This document shows positions 53,498-62,836 of a DNA stretch of 64,000 bases, piece by piece; the first letter of the stretch is position 1, and every line of letters starts with the position of its first letter. Below the pieces are notes generated by a model, which was not told the DNA's origin, did not search any database, and saw nothing but the letters and a program-made list of their open reading frames with translations. The stretch covers positions 62,001-126,000 of the forward strand of contig NZ_MVHF01000012.1 of NCBI RefSeq assembly GCF_002086485.1, read 5' to 3'. This DNA comes from Mycobacterium aquaticum (GTDB lineage Bacteria > Actinomycetota > Actinomycetes > Mycobacteriales > Mycobacteriaceae). The translations under genes and the position numbers were made by a program.

Positions 53498-56248
53498 ATG
53501 GCAATCATCGATGAAACGACCGGACGGAGGCTGGGCAGCGTGGACGTCACCACACATCTCGGTGATGGCGACTTGGCCGTTACCCGCGCGCCCGTGACCG
53601 TGCGTACACCGCTGCTCGAACGCCTGGATGCCGCGGTCCCCCGGGGATTGACGCTGGTGTCAGCACCGGCGGGCAGTGGCAAGACGATGTTGTTGCAGTC
53701 CTGGATCGACAATGCCGACCTCGGTGACGACACCGGTTGGGTGTCTGTCGAGCCCGACGAGCGAGACGGCCAACGCTTCTGGCGGTCGGTGATCGACGAA
53801 TTGCGGAGGACTGCGGGTGCTGCCGGCATCGTCGACACCTTCACTCCGACACCGGCATTCGACGGCGAGGCGGTGGTCGACCGTCTGATAAGCGCTTTGA
53901 GCTCACTGCAGCGGCCGGTGAATCTAGTCATCGATGATCTCCACGAGCTGCACTGCAGCGAGTCGCTGGCCCAACTCAAGACCCTGATTTCGCGTAGACC
54001 ACCGCTGCTGCGCCTCATTCTGGCGAGTCGTCATGACCCGCAACTCGGCTTGCATCGCCCACGGCTGACCGGCGAGTTGACCGAACTGCGGGCGGCTGAT
54101 TTGGCATTCACCCTCCAGGATGCGCGCACCCTGCTGGCAGCGTCGGGCGTGACGCTGTCGGACGAGAGCCTGGCGGTTCTGCACGCGCGCACCGAGGGCT
54201 GGGCAGCCGGACTGCGGCTGGCGGCCATCTCTCTGGGCGGCCACCCGGAGCCGGAACGCTTTATCACCGAGTTCTCCGGCAGCGAGCGCACGGTGGCCGA
54301 GTATCTCCTCGCCGAAGTGCTCGAGCGGCAGCCCGATGAGGTACGTCGGCTGCTGCTGTACACGTCGGTGCTGCAACGGGTCAACGGCGAGCTGGCGGAT
54401 CACCTGCTCAGCAGTCGGGGCTCGGAAAAAGTCCTGCATGCGCTTGAGGGGGCCAACGCATTCGTTGTCGCGTTAGACGCCGGGCGGTACTGGTTTCGTT
54501 ACCACCAACTGTTCGCTGACCTGCTTCGGCTGGAACTGCGGCGGACCTACCCCGGGGCGGTCCCGCAGCTCCACGATGCCGCTGCCCGGTGGTACTCGGA
54601 GCACGGGCGCGTTGCCGACGCAATACGGCACGCCCAGTTCGCAGAGAACTGGGAGTACGCCGCGCGCCTACTCGGCGAACACGAGCTGAGCCTGATCCTC
54701 GACGGGCGCATGGCAACAGTCGATTCATTGCTGGGCGCTTTTCCTCCGCACGCTGCATCGGATCCGCAACTCGCGCCCGCGTTCGTCAGTCAGCAGCTCA
54801 GGCGGCGATCGGTCGAGGAGGCAACGGCCAGCCTGGGCCTCGGCGAGCGCGGCGTCCTCGACGTGCCAACCGAGCAACGACGCAGCGTAGAAGTGCGCCT
54901 GGCCGTGATGCGGTTGTGGTTGGCCGGCCGCATGGGTGACTACGACTCCGTGGTCGCTCGGGTGCGGTCCTTGCTGACGTCGGTGGCAACCGAGGCCCCG
55001 GGTGAGAGCGGCATCGGCGACGACGTGCGAGCCGTCGCGTTGATGCAACTGGGCACTGTCGAGATGTGGGCTCATCGCATGGAGGACGCAGAGATCCACC
55101 TGCAGCAGGCCTTGCAGCTGGCACGACGAGCCAAGCGCCCGTATCTGGAGGCTCAGTGCCTGGCGAGATTACCGGCGCCCGCGTTGACACGTTCTCTGTC
55201 GCTCGTGCGGGAACGCGCCGACGCAGCCATCGCCGTGGCCGACGAGCACGGCTGGGGATCAGACCTTTTCGTCATATTCGCGCTCGGGTCGGCGGCCGCC
55301 GCCGACGTGTGGCAGGGCGACTTCGCCACCGCCGAGCAGCGGCTCACGCGTGTCGGGCAGATCTCGAATCTCGACCTGGATCCCGCGCTAGGTCTGCCCG
55401 CGCACGTTGTGAGGGCGATGCTGCGCGACGGACAAGGCAGATATGAGCAGGCACTCGCCGCAGCCCGCGATGCCGAACGATTCCGCACCCAGGTGGTCAC
55501 ACCCGGGCCTTTCAGTGCATTCCTGCACGCGCTGATGGTCCGAATGCAGGTTCAACTGGGGGACACCGTGTCGGCGCGGGCCTCGCTCGATGCGCTGTCG
55601 GTGCCGGAACGAGAGACGGTGGACGGTCGGGTGGCGATCGCCGCGGTGGAGATCGCCGACGGTAACGCGCGCACGGCGATCGCTGCGCTCGATCCGGTTC
55701 TCGACGCCTCGGCGGACGCCTTTCACACCGCCTCACGGATCACCGCGCTCCTTCTCAATGCACGTGCCCATGACATGCTCGACGACATCGACCGGGTCGA
55801 CGCCGCCATCGAACATGCCCTCGAACTGGCCGAGCCGGACGAATTAGTATGGCCGTTCGTGATCACGCATGCGCGTGAACTCCTCGATCGCCGCCGGTGG
55901 CAGGGCACCGCCCATGCCACATTGATCTCGCGGATCGGGTCCGTGGTTTCCGGACACACGCCGCACCAGCGGGACGCTGAGCGCCTCCCTTTGCCGGCGA
56001 ATCTGACGCAAGGCGAGTTGCGCGTGCTGCGCTATCTGGCGAGCACCCTGTCGGCCACCGAAATCGCCTCCGAGCTATACCTTTCCGTCAACACCGTACG
56101 CACCCACATGCGCCACATCTACGAGAAGCTCGGCGTCCGCCGCCGTACCGACGCCATCGAGCGTGCATCCGAACTGGGGCTGCTGGCCGGGCCATCGGTG
56201 CGGCGCCGACGCGGAGACTCCCCTTCCGCCGAACCAGCCACTCCCTGA
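53498..56248 (+). CDS. MalT-like LuxR-family transcriptional regulator (STAND ATPase)
   Basis: The 916-residue protein has an N-terminal ATPase (VSAPAGSGKTMLLQSW Walker A; NLVIDDLHEL Walker B) and a long TPR-like helical sensor (about residues 330-800). A C-terminal LuxR HTH carries TQGELRVLRYLASTLSATEI and LSVNTVRTHMRHIYEKLGV. Such regulators oligomerise with ligand and ATP and activate neighbouring promoters. The start ATG follows GGGGCGGG. Divergent from the MmpS/MmpL unit, which it probably controls. Confidence 0.9.
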   Translation: MAIIDETTGRRLGSVDVTTHLGDGDLAVTRAPVTVRTPLLERLDAAVPRGLTLVSAPAGSGKTMLLQSWIDNADLGDDTGWVSVEPDERDGQRFWRSVIDELRRTAGAAGIVDTFTPTPAFDGEAVVDRLISALSSLQRPVNLVIDDLHELHCSESLAQLKTLISRRPPLLRLILASRHDPQLGLHRPRLTGELTELRAADLAFTLQDARTLLAASGVTLSDESLAVLHARTEGWAAGLRLAAISLGGHPEPERFITEFSGSERTVAEYLLAEVLERQPDEVRRLLLYTSVLQRVNGELADHLLSSRGSEKVLHALEGANAFVVALDAGRYWFRYHQLFADLLRLELRRTYPGAVPQLHDAAARWYSEHGRVADAIRHAQFAENWEYAARLLGEHELSLILDGRMATVDSLLGAFPPHAASDPQLAPAFVSQQLRRRSVEEATASLGLGERGVLDVPTEQRRSVEVRLAVMRLWLAGRMGDYDSVVARVRSLLTSVATEAPGESGIGDDVRAVALMQLGTVEMWAHRMEDAEIHLQQALQLARRAKRPYLEAQCLARLPAPALTRSLSLVRERADAAIAVADEHGWGSDLFVIFALGSAAAADVWQGDFATAEQRLTRVGQISNLDLDPALGLPAHVVRAMLRDGQGRYEQALAAARDAERFRTQVVTPGPFSAFLHALMVRMQVQLGDTVSARASLDALSVPERETVDGRVAIAAVEIADGNARTAIAALDPVLDASADAFHTASRITALLLNARAHDMLDDIDRVDAAIEHALELAEPDELVWPFVITHARELLDRRRWQGTAHATLISRIGSVVSGHTPHQRDAERLPLPANLTQGELRVLRYLASTLSATEIASELYLSVNTVRTHMRHIYEKLGVRRRTDAIERASELGLLAGPSVRRRRGDSPSAEPATP

Positions 56249-56267
56249 TCGGCGGACGCTCGGCGTC

Positions 56268-56525
56268 TCAGCATTGCGGAGCGCCACCGTCGGATTCGCC
56301 GGTCGCATCGGCATCGGTGGTGCGGACCTCCATCAACTCCAGCCCCAGCCCTTCGAGCTCGGCGAGCACACCATAGAGCGCTGCCTGGTCCATCAGTTGT
56401 CCGCGCAGGACTGTCACGCCCGGCTCGGTGCGCACCTGCAGACCGGGAAACGCGCCGATCAACAGCTCCCCCAGATATCCGCGCACGCGGATCTCGTAGC
56501 GTGCTGTCCTCGCTGAACCTGCCAC
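56268..56525 (-). CDS. Small conserved hypothetical protein (85 residues)
   Basis: The GTG start at 56525 gives VAGSARTARYEIRVRGYLGE, followed by FPGLQVRTEPGVTVLRGQL and ALYGVLAELEGLGLELMEVR. The alternation of strands and helices resembles small mycobacterial ligand-binding-like hypotheticals I have seen, without a firm name. The frame continues upstream to 56621 but only as a weak extension. It lies between the LuxR gene (convergent) and the LLM gene (divergent). Function unknown. Confidence 0.65.
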   Translation of the reverse strand: MAGSARTARYEIRVRGYLGELLIGAFPGLQVRTEPGVTVLRGQLMDQAALYGVLAELEGLGLELMEVRTTDADATGESDGGAPQC

Positions 56526-56622
56526 GATGGCAGCCTGTCTGGGACCGCCCCGATACGCATCACATGAATCGGGTGAGAATGGCACAACTTCCGACCGCCC
56601 GTCGCAGCACCCGAATCCCAAC

Positions 56623-56644
56623 CAACCGGTTGATGGTGTATAAC
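56623..56644 (+). promoter_or_regulatory. Leaderless promoter with palindrome before LLM gene
   Basis: The palindrome CAACCGGTTG (56623-56632) is followed by TATAAC (56639-56644), six bases and the ATG at 56651. This predicts a leaderless mRNA with an operator just upstream of the -10. Confidence 0.55.
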
Positions 56645-56650
56645 TCCACC

Positions 56651-57691
56651 ATGCGGACGGGCATCTTTCTGAGCTACGCGGGCGGATTCAAAGAAGCTGC
56701 CGATCAGGTGGTGGAACTGGAGAAGGTCGGCGTCGACATCGCCCTCGTGGCCGAGGCCTATTCGTACGACGCGATCAGCCAGCTGGGCTACCTGGCCGCC
56801 AAGACCTCCACCATCGAGCTGGGCACCGGCGTGGTGCCGATCTACACCCGCACCCCGTCGCTGCTGGCGATGACCGCCGCGGGCGTCGACTACGTCTCCG
56901 ACGGCCGCTTCCGCCTCGGCATCGGCACCTCCGGACCCCAGGTCATGGAGGGCTTCCACGGCGTCCCCTTCGACGCGCCGTTGGGCCGCACCCGCGAGGT
57001 GGTCGAGATCTGCCGCCAGGTGTGGCGGCGCGAGGACGTCAACTACACCGGCAAGCACTACCAGCTACCGCTGCCCGCCGACCGTGGCACCGGCCTCGGC
57101 AAATCCCTCCACCTGATCAATAACCCTGTGCGCGAACGTATTCCGATCACCATCGCGGCGCTGGGGCCCAAGAACGTCGAGTTGACCGCCGAGATCGCCG
57201 AGGGTTGGCAGCCCGTCTTCTACTACCCCGAGAAGGCCGACGACGTCTGGGGCGACGCGCTGCGCGCCGGCGCCGCCAAACGCGATCCCGAACTGGGGCC
57301 ACTCGACGTGATGGTCAGTGCCAGCCTGGCCATTGGCGACGACGTCGATGACCGGCTGGCCTGGGCGAAACCCCAACTGGCCCTTTACATCGGGGGGATG
57401 GGCGCACGCGGCAAGAACTTCTACCACAACCTCGCCACCCGCTACGGATTCGGCGAGGTTGCCGACCACATCCAGGATCTGTACCTGGCAGGCAAGAAGG
57501 CCGAGGCCGTCGCGGCCGTACCCGACGAGCTGGTGCGCAATGTATCCCTGGTCGGGCCAACGGGATTCGTGAAGGAACGGCTCGCGGCCTATACCGAGGC
57601 GGGCGTGACCACGCTGCTGGTGCATCCGCTGGCCACCTCCGACGCCGAGACCGTGCGGTTCTGCGAAGAACTCGTGTCACTGACGCGGTAG
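56651..57691 (+). CDS. LLM-class F420-dependent oxidoreductase
   Basis: The 346-residue protein starts MRTGIFLSYAGGFKEAADQV and carries GVDYVSDGRFRLGIGTSGPQ, TIAALGPKNVELTAEIAEGW and an F420-style C-terminus. It resembles mycobacterial LLM enzymes of the type that reduce or oxidise small molecules with F420H2. The substrate is unknown. It is convergent with the ferredoxin-reductase-like gene, 52 bases away. Confidence 0.88.
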   Translation: MRTGIFLSYAGGFKEAADQVVELEKVGVDIALVAEAYSYDAISQLGYLAAKTSTIELGTGVVPIYTRTPSLLAMTAAGVDYVSDGRFRLGIGTSGPQVMEGFHGVPFDAPLGRTREVVEICRQVWRREDVNYTGKHYQLPLPADRGTGLGKSLHLINNPVRERIPITIAALGPKNVELTAEIAEGWQPVFYYPEKADDVWGDALRAGAAKRDPELGPLDVMVSASLAIGDDVDDRLAWAKPQLALYIGGMGARGKNFYHNLATRYGFGEVADHIQDLYLAGKKAEAVAAVPDELVRNVSLVGPTGFVKERLAAYTEAGVTTLLVHPLATSDAETVRFCEELVSLTR

Positions 57692-57743
57692 TCCCCGCAG
57701 GTTGCGAGAGCTCGAGTCAATCGTCGAGGGCCGCGATTTCCCT

Positions 57744-58871
57744 TCAAAGATCCAAAACAAGCGGTGCGGATGTCGGTTTGGCCCGCGAGACACACACCAG
57801 CATCTGGCCCAGTTCCCGTTGTTCGTCGGTGAGCAGGTTGTCGCGATGGTCGACGTCACCGGCAAGCACCTGCTGCACGCAGGACCCGCAATACCCTTGT
57901 CGGCACGAGTAACTGACGTGTGGAAGGTATGACTGCAGCGCGGCCAAGGTGCTCTGCTGGGCACCAACCTGTATCACCGTGGCGCTTCGGGCCAGCATCA
58001 CTTCGAACGGCTTTCCGTCGACAACAGGCAGCGGTGAGAAGCGCTCGAAGTGCAACTCGGTGCCGGGTGCGACGGTGCGGCGGACGGCGTCGATCATCGG
58101 CGGTGGGCCACACACATAGACTGCGGTCGTTTCATCCGCCCCGGCGAGTAGCTCAGTGGTGCCTGGTCGTCCGTGCTGATCGGTGGTGTGCACCCGCACC
58201 TTGTCGCCGAAGGCGGACAGTTCGTCCAGAAACGGTAGATTGTCGCGGTGCCGGCCGATGTAGCACAGTGACCACGGCACTCCCGTGCGCTCGGCGAGCC
58301 GCGCCATGGGCAGGATGGGCGTGATACCGATGCCGCCTGCGATGAAGTGCAGCCTCTGTGCGCGCGACGCTGAACCGGGCAGGGGCATGAGGAATGCGTT
58401 GCGCGGCGTACTGATGTCGATGACCTGGTTCACGCGCAGCCCATGCGCTTCCTTGGAAGAGCCACTGCCATCGCACGTTCGTCGGACGGCGAATCGGTAC
58501 TCCTGGGTTCGACGCGGGTCGCCGCAGAGCGAGTACTGGCGCGTGCGCCCGGACGGGAGATGGACATCGATGTGGGCGCCCGGGTGCCACGGAGGCAGGG
58601 CCATGCCGTCGTGCGCCGCCACGGTGAGTTCGACGACGGTGCCATCCCGCGCCACGTTGCGACGACGCACCACGAGCATTGCCCGGCGATTGCGGGCATG
58701 GGCGAGTTCCGGAAGCTCGCCGTCGCCGCCCAGACGCATGACACCGGACACGAACTTGGCGACGGCGTAGCCGGCGAACCGGATGAGGAGGTCGGGTCGG
58801 GTGGTTCGGTAAAGGCCCGGTGGCGGGTCGCCGACGTGCGAACCGATCACCCGACGGGCTAACTCAGCCAT
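57744..58871 (-). CDS. Flavin/2Fe-2S reductase (ferredoxin-NADP reductase-like)
   Basis: This protein of about 375 residues has a FAD domain (HIDVHLPSGRTRQYSLCGDP), an NAD domain (FIAGGIGITPILPMARL, YVCGPPPMID) and a C-terminal plant-type ferredoxin with CRQGYCGSC and a distal Cys. Such proteins pass electrons from NAD(P)H to oxygenases or desaturases. ATG 58871 overlaps the preceding gene by eight bases. It is coupled to the PF10118 gene and may serve it or a desaturase elsewhere. Confidence 0.9.
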   Translation of the reverse strand: MAELARRVIGSHVGDPPPGLYRTTRPDLLIRFAGYAVAKFVSGVMRLGGDGELPELAHARNRRAMLVVRRRNVARDGTVVELTVAAHDGMALPPWHPGAHIDVHLPSGRTRQYSLCGDPRRTQEYRFAVRRTCDGSGSSKEAHGLRVNQVIDISTPRNAFLMPLPGSASRAQRLHFIAGGIGITPILPMARLAERTGVPWSLCYIGRHRDNLPFLDELSAFGDKVRVHTTDQHGRPGTTELLAGADETTAVYVCGPPPMIDAVRRTVAPGTELHFERFSPLPVVDGKPFEVMLARSATVIQVGAQQSTLAALQSYLPHVSYSCRQGYCGSCVQQVLAGDVDHRDNLLTDEQRELGQMLVCVSRAKPTSAPLVLDL

Positions 58872-59784
58872 GGACCGCTCGCGCCGCGGGAGAGGTGGCC
58901 AGGTAGGCGACCGCTTGTGCTGTAACACCTTCGTCGACCGGATCGTAGTCAGGTCGCAGCAGCCGCAGCCCGCAACGGATCATGAAGCCTCCGGTGGGTA
59001 TGGTCCCGCGCCTGCCCGCGGCGCGTAGTTTCCACAGGAGCCGGACGTAGCCGAGATTGGGCAGCGCTGGATCTTCGTGGATGAGGAACTTGGTGCCGCG
59101 CAACAACATCGTGAAGAACACGACACTGACCAAGACCCCTGCAACTGCTTGGGCCAGGAAGTCCATGCCGAAATACTTGGCGACGTGGTAGGACACGTGG
59201 CGGTGCTCGACCTCCTCGGCCCCGTGCCACCGGTACAGGTCACACAAAGTCGGGTCGACACCCATGTCATCCCAAGCGTTGTTGAGCGCCCAGTGGCCGA
59301 GCACACCGGTGAAATGCTCTGCGGCACACAGCGCATGGGTGCCTGAGGCCAGCGCCTTGCGCCGGTGGCGACCGGAGGCTCCGGCCATCCGCCGGTCGTA
59401 TTGTGCCGCAACCCATTCCAGCTGACGATAGAACGGGTCGGGCTCGATGCCGTGGCGCCGGACGTAATTGACCAGGACGTCGTCATGGGTCTTGGCGTGC
59501 ACCGATTCCTGGCCGATGAAGCCGATGATCTCCTCGCGCAGACGCTCATCACGCACATACTCCATTGCGTCTGCCAGCAACCTGGAAAACCACCGCTCCG
59601 CCACCGGCAGGAACAGGTTGAGGGCCGTGACGATGTGCGAACCATACGGATCCCCCGGAATCCAGTGCAGCGGCGCACTGTGCCAGTCGAAGCGAACTTC
59701 CCGTGGCCGCAGGGCAACCTCCTCGGGGGCGAAGTGGTCTGCCACCGACGCCGTCGCAGGTTCACCGTGCACAATGCCGCCCAT
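58864..59784 (-). CDS. Metal-dependent hydrolase-like protein (PF10118 type)
   Basis: The 306-residue protein has several His/Glu sites in helices: EEIIGFIGQESVHAKTHDD, HALCAAEHFTGVLG and WHGAEEVEHRHVSYHVAKY. This looks like a di-iron or metal-binding helical bundle and matches the PF10118 family as remembered. A hydrophobic segment (FLAQAVAGVLVSVVFFTMLL) suggests membrane attachment. The start is uncertain; ATG 59784 was preferred, with an alternative TTG at 59823. Translationally coupled to the reductase gene, which suggests a redox enzyme pair. Confidence 0.8.
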   Translation of the reverse strand: MGGIVHGEPATASVADHFAPEEVALRPREVRFDWHSAPLHWIPGDPYGSHIVTALNLFLPVAERWFSRLLADAMEYVRDERLREEIIGFIGQESVHAKTHDDVLVNYVRRHGIEPDPFYRQLEWVAAQYDRRMAGASGRHRRKALASGTHALCAAEHFTGVLGHWALNNAWDDMGVDPTLCDLYRWHGAEEVEHRHVSYHVAKYFGMDFLAQAVAGVLVSVVFFTMLLRGTKFLIHEDPALPNLGYVRLLWKLRAAGRRGTIPTGGFMIRCGLRLLRPDYDPVDEGVTAQAVAYLATSPAARAVHG

Positions 59785-59964
59785 CTTTTCGCGACGGCTC
59801 CGACCGCCGCCCTTCACTCTCAATTCGGAACGCAGGCGCCCGCAGATGGGTTCAATGGCGTCCGAAATGGGAAGCCATCCACGGCCGGGTTGGCTGCGAA
59901 TTCCATGAGCGGACCCGATGAACCGGCGCGTTCACCCGCACGTGTCAGAAAGGTGGATCCACTC

Positions 59965-60837
59965 ATGCCCAGCTTGACCCCGCACTTCAAGGATGTACAG
60001 GCTCACTACGACCTCTCCGACGATTTCTTCGCTCTGTTCCTCGATCCGACACGGACCTACAGCTGCGCGTACTTCGAACGCGACGACATGACGTTGGAGG
60101 AGGCGCAGCTGGCCAAGATCGACCTGGCGCTGGGCAAGCTGCGCCTTGAGCCGGGTATGACGTTGCTCGACATCGGCTGCGGTTGGGGCGCTACGCTGCG
60201 GCGCGCGATCGAACACTACGACGTCGACGTCGTCGGGTTGACCTTGTCCAAGAACCAGGCCGCGCATGTGCAGGCGATGTTCGACCGATTGGACAGCCCT
60301 AGGCGCAGGCGAGTGCTGTTGGCCGGGTGGGAGGAGTTCGACGAACCGGTCGACCGCATCGTGTCGATCGGTGCGTTCGAGCATTTCGGCCGTCAGCGAT
60401 ATCCGGCGTTCTTCGACATGGCGTATCGGGCACTGCCGTCCGACGGCGCGATGTTGCTGCACACGATATGCGGAATCCACCCCAATGACGCCCAGCGGCT
60501 CGGCGTGCCCATCACGTTCGAGCTGGCACGCTTCATCAAATTCATTCTGACCGAGATCTTTCCCGGAGGTCAGCTGCCGTCTGCACCCATGGTCGAAGAG
60601 CACGCGAACGACGTGGGCTTCACGCTGACCCGCCGGCAATCGCTGCAGTCCCACTATGCGAGGACCCTGGACATCTGGGCCAGCGCGCTACAGGCAAATC
60701 GCGTGCAGGCCACTGAGATCCAATCGCAGGAGGTCTACGAGCGGTACATGAAATACCTGACAGGATGCGCGAGATTGTTCCGGCAGGGCCAGGTTGATGT
60801 CAATCAGTTCACGCTGGAGAAGTCCGGGCGTTCATGA
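59965..60837 (+). CDS. Cyclopropane mycolic acid synthase-type SAM methyltransferase
   Basis: The 290-residue protein has FKDVQAHYDLSDDFFALFLD and YSCAYFERDDMTLEEAQ. The SAM loop TLLDIGCGWGATLRRA and the IGAFEHFGRQRYPAFF region complete the CMAS family marks. These enzymes add cyclopropane, methyl or hydroxy groups to mycolates or fatty acids. ATG 59965 is preceded by AAAGGTGG. Its stop overlaps the next gene (ATGA). Divergent from the PF10118/reductase pair. The exact member (CmaA, MmaA or PcaA) cannot be fixed. Confidence 0.93.
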   Translation: MPSLTPHFKDVQAHYDLSDDFFALFLDPTRTYSCAYFERDDMTLEEAQLAKIDLALGKLRLEPGMTLLDIGCGWGATLRRAIEHYDVDVVGLTLSKNQAAHVQAMFDRLDSPRRRRVLLAGWEEFDEPVDRIVSIGAFEHFGRQRYPAFFDMAYRALPSDGAMLLHTICGIHPNDAQRLGVPITFELARFIKFILTEIFPGGQLPSAPMVEEHANDVGFTLTRRQSLQSHYARTLDIWASALQANRVQATEIQSQEVYERYMKYLTGCARLFRQGQVDVNQFTLEKSGRS

Positions 60838-61460
60838 ACGCCGGCAATTGCAGCGGCACGGCTTTGGCGCAGAACGATGCAACGGCGAGTGGATTCGACA
60901 TGACCAGCAACAATCCGGTGGCGGCATTTCGGCTCAAACTCACGCCGCGACAACGCGAATTGCTCCGGACCCAGCTACGGGTCAACTCCGAGAACGCCTA
61001 CGACGATATCGAGGAAAACGGTGATCGGCCCGTCGGCGAGTTAGCGGGCCGGTGGCGGGTTTTCGATCGTCTTCCTGAAGAGACATGGGTGCTTCCCGCC
61101 TGGTGGCGACGCCAGTTCGCACGCGGATTCGACGACCTGGCTCTTGACCTTGAAGTCGGCCATCTCCCCTACCCCCGGAGCGTGGCCGAAGAAGTCGCGC
61201 TCATGCTCTGCATCGCTGACGCCAAGGCCGCACTGATGAACGGCCAGTACAACGACAATGTCGCGGCTCTGCCTGCGACCCCAGGAGATGACGACTGGCA
61301 ATCAGCGACAAATTCCCTCGTCAGTGGTCGGCACATCGACTGGCAACACTGCCTTGACGACAGCCTGGAATGGCTCGGTGATCCACCCGCGTCAACGAGC
61401 TGGTTCAATCCCTTCAGTGGTTTCGAGCCACGACCCGTCGACCGTGGATTCCGCCGTTGA
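60834..61460 (+). CDS. Uncharacterised 208-residue protein coupled to the cyclopropane synthase
   Basis: The protein contains FRLKLTPRQRELLRTQLRVN and LPAWWRRQFARGFDDLALDL and ends with RPVDRGFRR. It is soluble, with no signal peptide or recognised family. ATGA links it to the synthase gene, so a shared role is suggested. A second ATG at 60900 gives a start at MTSNNPVAAFRLK and is possible. Function unknown. Confidence 0.65.
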   Translation: MNAGNCSGTALAQNDATASGFDMTSNNPVAAFRLKLTPRQRELLRTQLRVNSENAYDDIEENGDRPVGELAGRWRVFDRLPEETWVLPAWWRRQFARGFDDLALDLEVGHLPYPRSVAEEVALMLCIADAKAALMNGQYNDNVAALPATPGDDDWQSATNSLVSGRHIDWQHCLDDSLEWLGDPPASTSWFNPFSGFEPRPVDRGFRR

Positions 61461-61672
61461 ATATTTCGGTGACCACAACCGTCCGGGATGCCAGCACGAG
61501 AGCCGAGGAAACTGCCCGTCCGATGGTCAGCGGGGCGAGACCGCTACCTAATTCGGGCGATGTCGACTCCGCGCCCGAACTGACCCCCGTGGATCATCGC
61601 TTCAGGTTCATTACATCGCCTAGCAGGGTATACAGCGCTCACACTCCGCTGGAGGATGGAGGGAGGCGGGTC

Positions 61673-62707
61673 GTGGAACTGACCAATCGCCTCGATGCCG
61701 CGCAGCGGCGCTATCCGGTGTTCGGCTATCCGCTGGCGGTGCTGTACAAGTTCATCGACGATCAAGGCGGATACTTGTCGGCGCTGATCGCGTATTACGC
61801 GTTCGTCTCCGCCTTCCCGCTGCTGCTGTTGCTCTCGACCGTCTTGGGTTGGGTGCTGGTAGGTCATCCGGCGCTGCGCGATCAGGTACTGCATTCGGCG
61901 TTGCACGAGTTTCCCGTGATCGGGTCACAATTGGGCGAACCCAAGCAGATCAGCGGAGGCATCGCCGGAGTGGTCGTAGGAACGTTGGGCGCGCTGTACG
62001 GTGGCCTCGGCGTAGGCGTGGCGCTTCAGAACGCGATGAACACCGTGTGGGCGGTTCCACGCCACCGTCGCCCAGACCCCCTTAACGCGCGTGGCCGGAG
62101 TTTGTTGCTGTTGGTCACCGTGGGTGCAGCGCTGCTCGCAACGACGGTACTGTCCGCGATCAGTGGTGGTGCGGGCTTCTTCGGCGTCGGCGTCAAGATT
62201 GCGGTCATCGTGGGGTTGTGCGTTGTGAATACCGCCGCGTTCGTCGCGGCGTTCCGGATCAGCACGGATCGTTATTTGACCGTGCGGCAGGTCGCCCCGG
62301 GAGCCGTCATTGCGGCGCTGGGCTGGCAACTGTTGCAGTCCTTCGGCGCTGTCTACGTTGGGCACGTGGTCAAGAGCGCCAGCGCGACCAATGGGGTGTT
62401 CGCATTGGTTTTGGGCATGCTCACGTTTCTGTACATCACCGCCGTTCTGGTGGTGTTGTCCGCGGAGATCAACGTCGTGCGGGTCGACCACCTTCATCCG
62501 CGGGCGTTGCTCACCCAGTTCACCGACAACATCGATCTCACCGCGGCTGATCGCGACGTGTACACCGGACAGGCGACGGCCCAATGCAGTAAAGGTTTCG
62601 AGAACGTCGAAGTTACGTTCGATTCACCACCGCACGCCGACGAATCGCCGCGCGGCCAGAATGCCCCAGCGCCTCCAGCAACCACACCGACCGAGACGTC
62701 CCCATAA
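61673..62707 (+). CDS. YihY/virulence-factor-BrkB-family membrane protein
   Basis: The 344-residue protein has about six membrane spans (LSALIAYYAFVSAFPLLLLL, LLLLVTVGAALLATTVL, AVIVGLCVVNTAAFVAAF, GVFALVLGMLTFLYITAVLV). It carries the YihY motif AYYAFVSAFPLLL. A cytoplasmic C-terminal tail is rich in Pro/Ala/Thr. GTG 61673 follows GGAGGG; the frame is open further upstream as low-complexity sequence. The exact role of this family is unresolved. Confidence 0.85.
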   Translation: MELTNRLDAAQRRYPVFGYPLAVLYKFIDDQGGYLSALIAYYAFVSAFPLLLLLSTVLGWVLVGHPALRDQVLHSALHEFPVIGSQLGEPKQISGGIAGVVVGTLGALYGGLGVGVALQNAMNTVWAVPRHRRPDPLNARGRSLLLLVTVGAALLATTVLSAISGGAGFFGVGVKIAVIVGLCVVNTAAFVAAFRISTDRYLTVRQVAPGAVIAALGWQLLQSFGAVYVGHVVKSASATNGVFALVLGMLTFLYITAVLVVLSAEINVVRVDHLHPRALLTQFTDNIDLTAADRDVYTGQATAQCSKGFENVEVTFDSPPHADESPRGQNAPAPPATTPTETSP

Positions 62708-62785
62708 CGGCGGTACTGACTTTCGTCGACCAGTCCAACAGCTGAAACGTATCACTGCAGCTCACTATGACTCAACAAGGCCGGA

Positions 62786-62803
62786 TGGTGATACGATTCA
62801 CCA
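62786..62803 (+). promoter_or_regulatory. Palindrome overlapping the -10 of the SDR gene
   Basis: TGGTGA, six bases, TCACCA (62786-62803). The six-base centre TACGAT (62792-62797) fits a -10, so the palindrome spans the promoter as a repressor site would. A leader of about 33 bases follows, with GAAGGGAAA before the ATG. Confidence 0.6.
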
Positions 62804-62836
62804 CACGCTGACCACCAACCGCGAAGGGAAACAAAC

